Shown: positions 43,499-52,057 of the stretch, one piece after another
Layout of the letters: the number at the start of each line of letters is the position of its first letter
Numbering within the stretch: the stretch's first letter is position 1
Virus record (IMG/VR): IMGVR_UViG_3300009181_000033
Coordinates: 186,001-250,000 of that record
Length of the DNA: 64,000 bases
Direction: 5' to 3' (one strand)
From: a virus
Position numbers and translations under genes: made by a program
The notes under the pieces: model-generated
Told to the model about the DNA's origin: nothing
What the model saw: only the letters and a program-made list of their open reading frames with translations
Database searches by the model: none

Positions 43499-43614
43499 GT
43501 GCTAAGTCTCCTGATAACTTATCATATGGCCGCAGCGCAGAAAGTAAACAAATTCAACAAAAAAACATCTTATAATAGTTCACTTACATAATTAAAAAAG
43601 AAATAGGTGCTTAA

Positions 43615-44007
43615 ATGGCTATCAACTACCCTCTACAAGGCGAATTCAACACTTCAGCATATACAATCTCAGCTACTCCCTTTGTGACATCATCAACCAT
43701 CACACTGGGTGAAATAAAAGAAATCAATTTCGGCTACGTATCTAGATTTTTCTCCGTAAAAAACACCTCCCCAGGTACAGTCATATCGGTGGGATTCTCC
43801 ACCAACGGACTCAAACCAAAAAACTCAAACTTCTTCTTCCTCAGCGGCTCACAAGACTCAGGAGCGCTCGAACTCAGGGCAGACAAAATATTCATCTCAG
43901 GCTCAAGCGGAAACTCCATTTTTACCATAACCGCAGGACTAACAACAATAGCATCCAAGTTCGCCACACCCCTCACATCATCAATGGGCTTCACCGGAAT
44001 AGGTTAA
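43615..44007 (+). CDS. small beta-rich virion protein
   Basis: 130 aa, one of three plus-strand genes. The sequence (AYTISATPFVTSSTITLGEI, VSRFFSVKNTSPGT, LELRADKIFISGSSGN, TTIASKFATPLTSSMGF) resembles a recurrent small structural protein of large phages, likely a capsid decoration or tail protein. It has its own ribosome site (AGGTG) and an upstream TATAAT-like element (43571 region), in the divergent gap with the tail assembly gene. It ends in a 4-base overlap with the convergent homing endonuclease. Confidence 0.6.
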   Translation: MAINYPLQGEFNTSAYTISATPFVTSSTITLGEIKEINFGYVSRFFSVKNTSPGTVISVGFSTNGLKPKNSNFFFLSGSQDSGALELRADKIFISGSSGNSIFTITAGLTTIASKFATPLTSSMGFTGIG

Positions 44008-45668
44008 TCACAATTAATTTTCATGAGATAATTTCCACAACCCCAAATCTCAACAACTCCCGACTCTTTGGCAACTTCTTCTTGTGATAGATTACGAATC
44101 TTATCTGCTTTGTATTTAAATCTATTGTAGCGATGACCATAGTCAGTCCACCAAAATCTAGCACCCTTCGGTGACGACTCTAATCGCCAACCGGCAGTCA
44201 AATAGCTTTTGCCGTCGCCAACACGAGCGTCGACATAAGAAATGATGGACTGGAAACCCAAAGATTTTGCTTTCTTAAGCGAAACGGAAGTCAATCTTCC
44301 AATCCATCCACGAATTGTAATTCCTGGAAGACAAGCAGATCTTGCAACCTCTAGGGATAAAATTGCCTTCGAAGCATGAAATGGTTTTCGAAGTGACATG
44401 GCAGCGACAACCCTTCCAGATTCGTCAACGAGCCCAAAACAAGAAAAACACCTGACGTGCCCTTCAAGATGCGACATTTCAAAAAATGCTGCCGCCGTCA
44501 TATTGTCCAATTCCTTGATTTGTAATTTTCTTGCGTCAAGAACCTCGCCAGGCACACCAAGCCTGTGACGTAACATGCCCTCCACAATTTGTCGACGATT
44601 CTTCCATTCGTCTTCGAAAATCATAAAAAATTTGTGTCCGGCAGCCTCAACCGATTTTCGCTTTATTTCATGGTAGTTCCTGTCAGGGATGTTTGAAACC
44701 GAATGCCAATAGAGGCCATTGTATTCGATTGCAAGTTTTTTAGACGGCACGAGGATGTCCACCTCGCGAGGCGCAATTAGGCTTCTGTCAGAGAGAATTG
44801 CATCTGGTGTGATAGATGCAACGAAATTATAAACCTCGATCTGTCCCTTTGATTCTTTGGGCGCGCAAGAAAAACAGATAGGAGATTCCTCCAGCATGGC
44901 AAGACTCTTAAGTTGCTCGGCTCCACATTGCTTGCAAACGAACTTCAAACGATCTATGCGACGTCTCTTGTAATCTTCAATCGATGACAAAAGATGAAAT
45001 CCATCTGCGTGAAAAGCCAGCCTTGCTTCGAGATCTGCGGGCTTTATTCTTCGACCTGCACCTGATTTGTCATAACGTGCCTTTATTTTTTCGGCCGCAG
45101 ACGCAAGTGAAAGGTTTGTTTCTTTCGTGAGCCCTTTGTTCCATGGCACAAGTTCACCAGTTGCAAACATGCTCTTCTTAGTCATAGAAATCTTTTCGGC
45201 AGCTAGCTTCGCCTTTTCCGAATCAGATAAACGCCAATCGACAAAGGAACCTGAGAAATATCCCTTCCTCATCGTATCACCTGTCTTTAAAGACATGTCT
45301 GTGATTTTTTTTGATGTTTCTTTGGTAAGACCTTTGTTCCACACGGCATACGCACCCGACGCGTATGTTTCTGCGCGTTTTGCTGCCATTTCTTGTTGTT
45401 TATCTGGTTTCAGATAAACAGAATCGACTCTCGCATTGTGTCCTCTTGCGTATTTTGAAACGAAACCCCTTTTCCATCCTAACCATGGAATGTCGACATC
45501 ACATGTTGGAGAACACGCACATTTTGGCTGCTTGTCTTCGTTGAAGAGATGAACATAAAAGGACAACACATCCTCCACGTTATGACAATTCTTCAAGTGC
45601 TCAAGAAATCTAATTTCTTGCCCAAAGTCTTTCTCGCATTTCGGACACTTAATACGTTCGTAGGCCAT
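44004..45668 (-). CDS. homing endonuclease, Hef-like, with zinc-finger N-terminus
   Basis: 554 aa from the ATG at 45668. N-terminal C2H2-like zinc finger (CPKCEKDFGQEIRFLEHLKN) and a Cys-rich CACSPTCDVDIPW unit; central NUMOD-type repeats (WNKGLTKET twice); C-terminal nuclease with REVDILVPSKKLAIEYNGLY, WHS and FFMIFEDEWKNR, then a conserved tail ARFWWTDYGHRYNRFKYKAD. The same family occurs at 47189-48844 and 62887-64000. It lies beside the tail tube gene, as do the two others, suggesting targeting of structural genes in related phages. TATATT ends six bases before the ATG without a ribosome site. Confidence 0.82.
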   Translation of the reverse strand: MAYERIKCPKCEKDFGQEIRFLEHLKNCHNVEDVLSFYVHLFNEDKQPKCACSPTCDVDIPWLGWKRGFVSKYARGHNARVDSVYLKPDKQQEMAAKRAETYASGAYAVWNKGLTKETSKKITDMSLKTGDTMRKGYFSGSFVDWRLSDSEKAKLAAEKISMTKKSMFATGELVPWNKGLTKETNLSLASAAEKIKARYDKSGAGRRIKPADLEARLAFHADGFHLLSSIEDYKRRRIDRLKFVCKQCGAEQLKSLAMLEESPICFSCAPKESKGQIEVYNFVASITPDAILSDRSLIAPREVDILVPSKKLAIEYNGLYWHSVSNIPDRNYHEIKRKSVEAAGHKFFMIFEDEWKNRRQIVEGMLRHRLGVPGEVLDARKLQIKELDNMTAAAFFEMSHLEGHVRCFSCFGLVDESGRVVAAMSLRKPFHASKAILSLEVARSACLPGITIRGWIGRLTSVSLKKAKSLGFQSIISYVDARVGDGKSYLTAGWRLESSPKGARFWWTDYGHRYNRFKYKADKIRNLSQEEVAKESGVVEIWGCGNYLMKINCD

Positions 45669-45674
45669 GGCACA

Positions 45675-45680
45675 AATATA
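45675..45680 (-). promoter_or_regulatory. extended -10 TGGTATATT, 6 nt before start codon
   Basis: The coding strand reads TGTGGTATATT-TGTGCC-ATG. The gene at 46515 has the nearly identical GTGGTATATT-TCTACC-ATG, so the element travelled with, or was selected for, both endonucleases. Confidence 0.55.
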
Positions 45681-45717
45681 CCACAGCCTACGAAGTTGTA
45701 TAATCCAGTTGGCAGTG

Positions 45718-46515
45718 TCATTGTGTTGAAAAATGATGGGCATCGTGACATGCAACACACAATACGACACCAGAAACGTCTTGCTTCAAGTGGTAATCTG
45801 ACACCCACTCCGCTATCATCGACTTCCTCTCAAACGAATCACCAGGCTCACCCAGCTCGGCAATCGCGCGGTGCAAGATAGATGCGAATCTCTCCTCGTT
45901 GTGGTGCACCTCCAGGTCCCTCGTTCCTCCACACTTAGAACAACGAAATCCACTCGCTTTCAACTTCGGATACACCCAACTATTGTAAATATGTGATCTA
46001 ACGAGTGGTTGCAAAGCTGAAGTGCCATCCCTCCATTGAGAATGTGCCGAGCCAGTTAACGGCGTGATAATTCCAGTTTGCCATTGATCTCTCATTTTTT
46101 GAGATTTCCTAATCTTTTCGGACGTCGAATTGTAAGCGGCTTCTGAAATTTTTGCAAATACAGGATCATTCTCTTTTGATTTACCACGATTCCAAGGATT
46201 TCTGCTCCACAATCCTTCATCACGACGCTTCTTAAGGCTTTTTTCCTGTGCGCTCTTATTGTGCCCCCAATTATTGTGAACACGTGCTGCATGACCAAGA
46301 ACGTATTCCGAATATCCTTTCTGAAGAGTTACGAATTTCGTTGTCTCACCACAACCACAAGCACAAGTAGGTTCTTTTCCGTCTGGAAAGAATAGCATAC
46401 AATACAGGTCTTTGGTTGGTAGATTGTGTCGCTTTTGACAATGGATCCTCATCGAATCCAATTTAGAAGTTTCATACTCACCGCAAACCGGGCACTTAAA
46501 AGTCGAAGGGTCCAT
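45718..46515 (-). CDS. HNH homing endonuclease sharing the N-terminal domain of its neighbours
   Basis: 265 aa. The first ~80 residues (CPVCGEYETSKLDSMRIHCQ, then CACGCGETTKFVTLQKGYSE) closely match the N-termini of the nucleases at 44004 and 47189, but the C-terminus is an HNH nuclease (CSKCGGTRDLEVHHNEERFA ... LCVACHDAHH) instead of the Hef-like one. This is a domain swap of the catalytic module onto a common DNA-binding head. Extended -10 TGGTATATT precedes the ATG by six bases. Confidence 0.82.
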   Translation of the reverse strand: MDPSTFKCPVCGEYETSKLDSMRIHCQKRHNLPTKDLYCMLFFPDGKEPTCACGCGETTKFVTLQKGYSEYVLGHAARVHNNWGHNKSAQEKSLKKRRDEGLWSRNPWNRGKSKENDPVFAKISEAAYNSTSEKIRKSQKMRDQWQTGIITPLTGSAHSQWRDGTSALQPLVRSHIYNSWVYPKLKASGFRCSKCGGTRDLEVHHNEERFASILHRAIAELGEPGDSFERKSMIAEWVSDYHLKQDVSGVVLCVACHDAHHFSTQ

Positions 46516-46521
46516 GGTAGA

Positions 46522-46527
46522 AATATA
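46522..46527 (-). promoter_or_regulatory. extended -10 TGGTATATT, 6 nt before start codon
   Basis: GTGGTATATT-TCTACC-ATG on the coding strand, predicting a leaderless transcript for the HNH endonuclease. Confidence 0.55.
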
Positions 46528-46584
46528 CCACGAACCCTTGACTTGTATATTTGACTTTCGCTTTTCGATCGTCGAATCGCAGCG

Positions 46585-47073
46585 TCAAAACTGCAAAACA
46601 CAGTTATCAAAGCGGAGAGTCATTGAGATTTCCATGGGACCACCATCCTCATAGGTGACCTCACCGAAATTCGCTTCTGTAATGAAAGCTCCCTTTATAT
46701 CCCATAGCTCAACAACTGTGCCGACTGGGTCTAGGAGTTTGAGTTGGATGTCACGCTTATAGAAGTCGGCGTAGCCGGAGCGGCCGGATACTGATTCGAA
46801 GTGTGTGCGTACCCATTCCATGACCTGTTGTGCTCCGGAGGGAGCGATTGGGTCGTGGAGTGTGACGGCCATTGTGCCGAATGAAGTTTTGCCGGCGAGG
46901 TAGCGGCGGCTGTTGATGAAGGGAACTTCAACTTCTTCGGTGGTGATTGTGGGGCGTGCGGTTGTCTTGATGATATAGGCGTCGATGCCCTCGATCATGA
47001 GAACCCAGCGGTTCTTTCGCTTGGGTTCGAATTTAGCGGGTACCATCGATGCAACGTCTAATGTCTCGGCCAT
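46585..47073 (-). CDS. tail tube protein, gp19-like
   Basis: 162 aa from the ATG at 47073 (AAGGAG before it, preferred over an upstream in-frame codon). Sequence features NRWVLMIEGIDAYIIKTTAR, EVPFINSRRYLAGKTSFGTM, LHDPIAPSGAQQVMEWVRTH and ELWDIKGAFITEANFGEVTY are typical of myophage tube subunits. It polymerises on the tape measure to form the inner tube inside the sheath. It is flanked by homing endonucleases on both sides, separating it from the sheath genes upstream. TATTTA lies further upstream. Confidence 0.88.
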   Translation of the reverse strand: MAETLDVASMVPAKFEPKRKNRWVLMIEGIDAYIIKTTARPTITTEEVEVPFINSRRYLAGKTSFGTMAVTLHDPIAPSGAQQVMEWVRTHFESVSGRSGYADFYKRDIQLKLLDPVGTVVELWDIKGAFITEANFGEVTYEDGGPMEISMTLRFDNCVLQF

Positions 47074-47188
47074 TTTTGTCTCCTTGTTGCCTTTTTTCTC
47101 GGCATTCACTCTTAAATATCAACAAATTATTTTTTTATCATCTTTATTTTTATAGAATAACTATATTCTAGTGGAAAGGCAAGATAAG

Positions 47189-48844
47189 ATGGGTTCCGTT
47201 AAAGGGAGGGAGTTGAGGGTTGCGATATGTCCAATTTGTCGCAATTTTGAGTCAAAAAGGATAACTTTGTTAGAGAAGCACATTGTGGTAGAGCATGGCC
47301 GCGATTTAAAGAGTGTATGGGATGAATTTAATGGTGGGCCTGCTGTGTGTGCATGTGGCTGCGGAGAAGTGACAAAGTGGAGTGGGTGGTGGGGTGGGTA
47401 TTCAAAAGTGTTATCAGGGCACAACGGGTCCATATATTCCATGTACGGCGAGGATGAGGCAAAAAGAATATCAGAAAAAAGAAAAGAATCGCTCCGAGGC
47501 AAGGTATCATGGTCAAAAGGATTAACGGCGGAAAGTGATGAGAGGGTAAAGAAAAGGGCAAAAGCAACCGCTGAAGGTAGAAAGTCTGCATTTGATTCCG
47601 GGAAATTAGAAATATGGAACAAAGGCAAAACCGTAGAAAACGATGAAAGGGTGGCGGCGGGGGCGATCGAGTTAAAAGGGCTGTATGCAAAAGGGACAGT
47701 GGTGCCGTGGGCAAAGGGCCTAAGTAAAAAAACAGACAAAAGAATTGCTGGAATGGCAATTAAGGTCTCAATGGTTCTGAGACAGGAAAAAATAAGAAGG
47801 CACCTCGATGGAATGAAGAGGTTGTCGGTGGAAGAGATTAAGAGGCGTGTGGAGTCTTCTGGTAGGCTTAGGGTGGTGAATGGTCTTGAAAATTACACAA
47901 ACGACGCACAAAAAGCCATCCAGGTGAAATGTTCGAGCTGTGAAGAAGTGTTCTATGGATCTCTTAGATCCTTGCAGTATGGCAAGTGTTTTAAATGTTC
48001 CCCTGGGGGATCGATTGCTCAAGAAAACATTGCGACCTGGTTGGAAGGAGTGGGTTGTGTCGTGAAGAGGAATGATAGGTCGATGCTAGGTGGTTTGGAA
48101 CTGGACATACACGTCCCTGGTGGGAATTTGGCCATTGAATACAATGGTCTTTATTGGCACTCCCACACGCATCGATCATCTAATTATCACGAAAATAAGA
48201 CAAAATTGGCGCGCGAGGCTGGCATAAATTTGATTCACATCTTCGAGGATGAGTGGAGGGATAAGGGTGAGATTATTAAATCAATGATCTGCTCCCGCTT
48301 GGGAATCGACATCAAGTCGATAGGTGCAAGAAGGTGCGTTGTGAAACAAATTGATTCAAGGGCTAGAAAGATTTTCTTTGAAGAAAACCACGTAGATGGT
48401 GATGTGACATCAACTGTTGCGTGGGGATTGTATTTTGGTGAAGACCTAGTTTATGCGATGTCAATCAGGAGACCATTTCATAAAAAAGAAGGAGTGATGG
48501 AGGTTGCAAGATGCGCCGCCAAAAAATTCCACAATGTTCAAGGCGGATTGAGCAGATTGGTCAAGTTGGCCATTCAATGGTGCAAAGAACACGATTACAA
48601 AAACCTAATGACGTATGTTGACACAAGACATGGAGGAATGGGCGAAGGTTATTTGAAGGCAGGTTTTTCAAAAGCTGGACGTACCCCTCCAAGATTTTGG
48701 TGGACAGACTTCGAAAATAGATACAATAGATTTAAATACAAAGCAGATTCCCAAAAAGGCCTCACAGAAGTGGCGGTTGCAGAAGCAGCCGGTGTCGTAA
48801 AAATATGGGGATGTGAAAATATAATTTTCAAAATTGACATTTAG
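47189..48844 (+). CDS. homing endonuclease, Hef-like, plus strand
   Basis: 551 aa from the ATG at 47189 (AAAGG before it; an in-frame GTG at 47171 is an alternative). Zinc-finger head CPICRNFESKRITLLEKHIV, CACGCGEVTKWSGWWGGYS, NUMOD-like repeats (WNKGKTVEND), nuclease core GGLELDIHVPGGNLAIEYNG, LYWHSHT, LIHIFEDEWRDKGEI, and tail PRFWWTDFENRYNRFKYKAD. Closely related to 44004-45668 but in the opposite orientation. It interrupts the sheath-tube gene order between convergent terminators. Confidence 0.85.
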   Translation: MGSVKGRELRVAICPICRNFESKRITLLEKHIVVEHGRDLKSVWDEFNGGPAVCACGCGEVTKWSGWWGGYSKVLSGHNGSIYSMYGEDEAKRISEKRKESLRGKVSWSKGLTAESDERVKKRAKATAEGRKSAFDSGKLEIWNKGKTVENDERVAAGAIELKGLYAKGTVVPWAKGLSKKTDKRIAGMAIKVSMVLRQEKIRRHLDGMKRLSVEEIKRRVESSGRLRVVNGLENYTNDAQKAIQVKCSSCEEVFYGSLRSLQYGKCFKCSPGGSIAQENIATWLEGVGCVVKRNDRSMLGGLELDIHVPGGNLAIEYNGLYWHSHTHRSSNYHENKTKLAREAGINLIHIFEDEWRDKGEIIKSMICSRLGIDIKSIGARRCVVKQIDSRARKIFFEENHVDGDVTSTVAWGLYFGEDLVYAMSIRRPFHKKEGVMEVARCAAKKFHNVQGGLSRLVKLAIQWCKEHDYKNLMTYVDTRHGGMGEGYLKAGFSKAGRTPPRFWWTDFENRYNRFKYKADSQKGLTEVAVAEAAGVVKIWGCENIIFKIDI

Positions 48845-48863
48845 GTGTCATCCAATAGGCAAT

Positions 48864-48919
48864 AAAAAGCCTCCGATAAATGGACTCATATTGATCCATC
48901 TATTTATCGGAGGCTTTTT
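48864..48919. terminator. bidirectional terminator between convergent genes
   Basis: Perfect 18-bp inverted repeat AAAAAGCCTCCGATAAAT / ATTTATCGGAGGCTTTTT with A-tract on one side and T-tract on the other, between the plus-strand endonuclease stop (48844) and the sheath stop (48939). It should terminate both transcripts. Confidence 0.9.
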
Positions 48920-48938
48920 TAGTTATCGTTCTAGGTTC

Positions 48939-51900
48939 TTATTGGACCTGTGCGAGGTTGTTGGCCACGACGAAGTCAAGGCTGACGAACTCGATGCTCT
49001 TCGTGGGTTGCACGAAGATCTTGCCGCGAATGGTGTTGTTCTCGATGTCGTCCTGGGTCGTCGTCGAGGAATCGATGATGACCTTGAATCTCTCGAGACC
49101 GCTGAGGGCTTGGATTCTCTGGAGGCGTGGTGTCACAGAGGCAGAGAAGCGGGCGAGTGTTGCAGCTCTGTTAGGTTCGAACAAGATGGTGTTCGCAATG
49201 TCTCTGACTTGGCGCCTAATCTCGATGAGAAGACGACGGACATTAACGCGATCTAGAGCGGAAGCGGCAACCTGCAGTGTCTTCTGGCCCCAGACGACGA
49301 TGCCGCCGCGAGGATTGGTACCGCTCTGAGCAGAACCTGGGAAGGCGACGATAGGATTGATTGAATTGTCATACAAGGAATCCATGTCCTTTTGCTTGAG
49401 TCTAACTCTTGGCTCGAGGGCTTCTTGTGGAAGTGCACCTCTGGTGAAGCCGGCGGGGGCAAACCAAGGATGACCAACAGCGTCATTCAAGGCCAGGGCT
49501 CCGAGAACGAGAACTGAAGGAGGGGCTTGCACGTTGATTCCCTTTGGATCTCTGTATAAGACATCCGGGAAATACGCTGCGGCGAAGGAGGAGTCGACTG
49601 TGCGATTCTTGAAGTTGTTGATTGTGTTAACAACAGAAGGAATCTGGTCTTCATCCTCAACCTGTTCGTAATTCTCGTCGAGTTGTTCAATGTCCATGAC
49701 GTACATGGCATCGAATCTCTCTTCAACCGCCAAAATGGCCGCATCGGTGACGATCGGCTCTCTTATGCTTGGGATGGCTAGAAGCTGTATGTCCATGTTG
49801 ACAACATTCTTCATGATCTCAATGGCTTTCATGTAGGCCTTGACGTTCGGTCCATTTTCAGCTCCACGGTTGGTTGTGGCGCCCATATCGGCATGAACAG
49901 CTGTATTGTTGATCTCTTCTGAGTCCTTGTCAAAAATATTGACACCGTTGAATCCGCCTTGCATGAAGGTCGTATATTTCACAAATGATTTATTTGTCAA
50001 GAAGTCATCGACCCTTAGGGCTCTTGTTTTATTTGTGTTGTTGGATATGATATTTCCATCCCTCACATAAACTGCGCTCTTCCATTGATTGGAATCTGCG
50101 TCACCTGTGGTGCCAGTGACAACCTGCAGGTGTTCCAAGGAGAACATGTTGTTGCAGAACCTATCGGAATCGACGATGCCGAGCTGTGCTGTGTCCGGTT
50201 GTCCTGAATTGCTCCCGGTTAAGAATCCAGCAAAGTCTGGATAGTATTTGCCGAATGATTTGATTCCATCATTTGGAAGAATGGAGCCATTTTGCCTCAG
50301 GACAGTTTGTGGATGCTCAAATTGAACGCCCCAATAGAATTTGGGTTCAACGTTTTCCTTTGCCGAATCAACATCATTTATTGTTATCTTCTTTCTAAAT
50401 GGTAGCGGAGGTGTGACCACGTGATTGAACACAGAATCGACTGTTAGCACTGCATTCTCTACTGCCTTCAATGAAGAAGAAAGTGGTGACGATCCAGAAG
50501 TGACCAAGTGATCAATTCCCCTGAATCCGATAGGCAACGCGACTGGGTCAACGAATCCATTTTCAACATCGGGGTGAACTTCAACCCTGACGTAATTTGA
50601 TCTGTTCTCGTAGTTTCCTTGTATGACCATCTTTTGAGCAGATTCTTCTCTGTCAAAATCGTAATATGCGTGAATGTCTCCAATCACCTTTGCAATATAA
50701 CGATCAGAAGATGGATCCAGATTTACACCTGAAAATGTCTCATTCGCTATCGTCTTCTTGTCCAAATCCCTGTCATTGAACTCCCTTAGAACAACCGTAA
50801 AGTTGCCGTATTTGTTCATGGGATCATTGGAGGGTGTTAAATTTTCAATTGATATCTTGTATTGATAGGCTGGACCAACACCGTCATCGAGAGCATGGAA
50901 CCTAAAGAGATTAATGGGCTTACCACCAAATTTCTGAGAGATGAACCAAGGCGACTTGGCATGACCAAACCTGTCCTGGAAATTCTCATAATTGGGAACA
51001 ATCCTATTGGGATCAAAGTAGTTCCTGGCAGTTGATCCGGTAACCAAGAACGCCGCCTGTTCTTTGCCGGTGCCAGTTGCACCTGCACCCGCGGTGCTTT
51101 CAACAACAGCCGTCCCTGTCACAGCTGCTAAAACGGGATGGATATCCCAATTCGCATAAAGATAGTGACCAGCTTCTTGTATTTTATTGGGGTCAGTGTT
51201 GAGCACATTAGCAAAATAATTGTTTGAAGTGACGTCAAAAGAAGCTGTTATGATATTAGGATAAGAAGCCGTCAAACCCTGATGTCCGTTTAGGAACATT
51301 GAGAATTCCTGTTTGGGACTGGCGTTGTTGCCAAGGACGACGTCGCCTAATTGCGATCCTTTTATGTTTGCTTGCAAAGCAACCAAAGCAGATCCGGGTT
51401 GTGCTGAAGAAATACCGGCCACCGAGGAAGAGAGCGTTAGGATGACTCCGCTTGGGGCCATTAAAACGCCCCTAACAATAGGAACGGCGGCGGCGTGAGA
51501 CCCTGCAGCTGCGGCAACTGCTGACTTGTAACCTTGTATGCCGGCTTCGCTAAAGACAGTTGAGCCAGCAGATTCTGACATGAAACAACCAAGGAAGTAG
51601 GTTCTTCCCGCAACTCCCAAGTTGTTTGCAAATGGATTTCTCTCTTTCGTTCCAGGGACGCCCGAGAGCGGATTTGGAACATTGTCTCCAACAACGAAAC
51701 CGGCATTGGTGACAGTCCCGTCGTCAGTTCTTTCCCTGCCGTCACCAGTCCCAAGAACCCTGAGATAGGTTACAGCCTGGGCATTCCTTAACCATTCAAA
51801 CACTGCAAGAGGTCCGAATTTTTTGCCGTCTGTTTCACCAAACTTATTGTACCAATCTCCTATCGTGCCGACAGTGACCGGCACGAAGGCGGGCCCATTA

Positions 51901-52013
51901 AGGGCAGTGCCAACAATGCCTGCTGGCGTTCCGACGGGTGCTCGGGCCACTGGACCCGAGATGTCTATCTCTCTTGTTGTTACTCCTGCACTACCGAATT
52001 TCAACTGTGCCAT
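48939..52013 (-). CDS. tail sheath protein (paralogue A)
   Basis: 1024 aa, larger than the ~660 aa of T4 gp18. N-terminus SAGVTTREIDISGPVARAPV, GTPAGIVGTALNGPAFVPV and AVFEWLRNAQAVTYLRVLGT; C-terminal core HPWFAPAGFTRG, NPRGGIVVWGQKTLQ, LDRVNVRRLLIEIRRQV and GKIFVQPTKSIEFVSLDFV. The conserved N and C parts form the contractile layer; the large middle is a surface insertion. GGAGC ribosome site. The gene at 52058 encodes a second sheath in tandem. Confidence 0.93.
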   Translation of the reverse strand: MAQLKFGSAGVTTREIDISGPVARAPVGTPAGIVGTALNGPAFVPVTVGTIGDWYNKFGETDGKKFGPLAVFEWLRNAQAVTYLRVLGTGDGRERTDDGTVTNAGFVVGDNVPNPLSGVPGTKERNPFANNLGVAGRTYFLGCFMSESAGSTVFSEAGIQGYKSAVAAAAGSHAAAVPIVRGVLMAPSGVILTLSSSVAGISSAQPGSALVALQANIKGSQLGDVVLGNNASPKQEFSMFLNGHQGLTASYPNIITASFDVTSNNYFANVLNTDPNKIQEAGHYLYANWDIHPVLAAVTGTAVVESTAGAGATGTGKEQAAFLVTGSTARNYFDPNRIVPNYENFQDRFGHAKSPWFISQKFGGKPINLFRFHALDDGVGPAYQYKISIENLTPSNDPMNKYGNFTVVLREFNDRDLDKKTIANETFSGVNLDPSSDRYIAKVIGDIHAYYDFDREESAQKMVIQGNYENRSNYVRVEVHPDVENGFVDPVALPIGFRGIDHLVTSGSSPLSSSLKAVENAVLTVDSVFNHVVTPPLPFRKKITINDVDSAKENVEPKFYWGVQFEHPQTVLRQNGSILPNDGIKSFGKYYPDFAGFLTGSNSGQPDTAQLGIVDSDRFCNNMFSLEHLQVVTGTTGDADSNQWKSAVYVRDGNIISNNTNKTRALRVDDFLTNKSFVKYTTFMQGGFNGVNIFDKDSEEINNTAVHADMGATTNRGAENGPNVKAYMKAIEIMKNVVNMDIQLLAIPSIREPIVTDAAILAVEERFDAMYVMDIEQLDENYEQVEDEDQIPSVVNTINNFKNRTVDSSFAAAYFPDVLYRDPKGINVQAPPSVLVLGALALNDAVGHPWFAPAGFTRGALPQEALEPRVRLKQKDMDSLYDNSINPIVAFPGSAQSGTNPRGGIVVWGQKTLQVAASALDRVNVRRLLIEIRRQVRDIANTILFEPNRAATLARFSASVTPRLQRIQALSGLERFKVIIDSSTTTQDDIENNTIRGKIFVQPTKSIEFVSLDFVVANNLAQVQ

Positions 52014-52057
52014 TTATTTGCTCCATTGATAGCTAACTATTGTCTACCTAAAAAATT

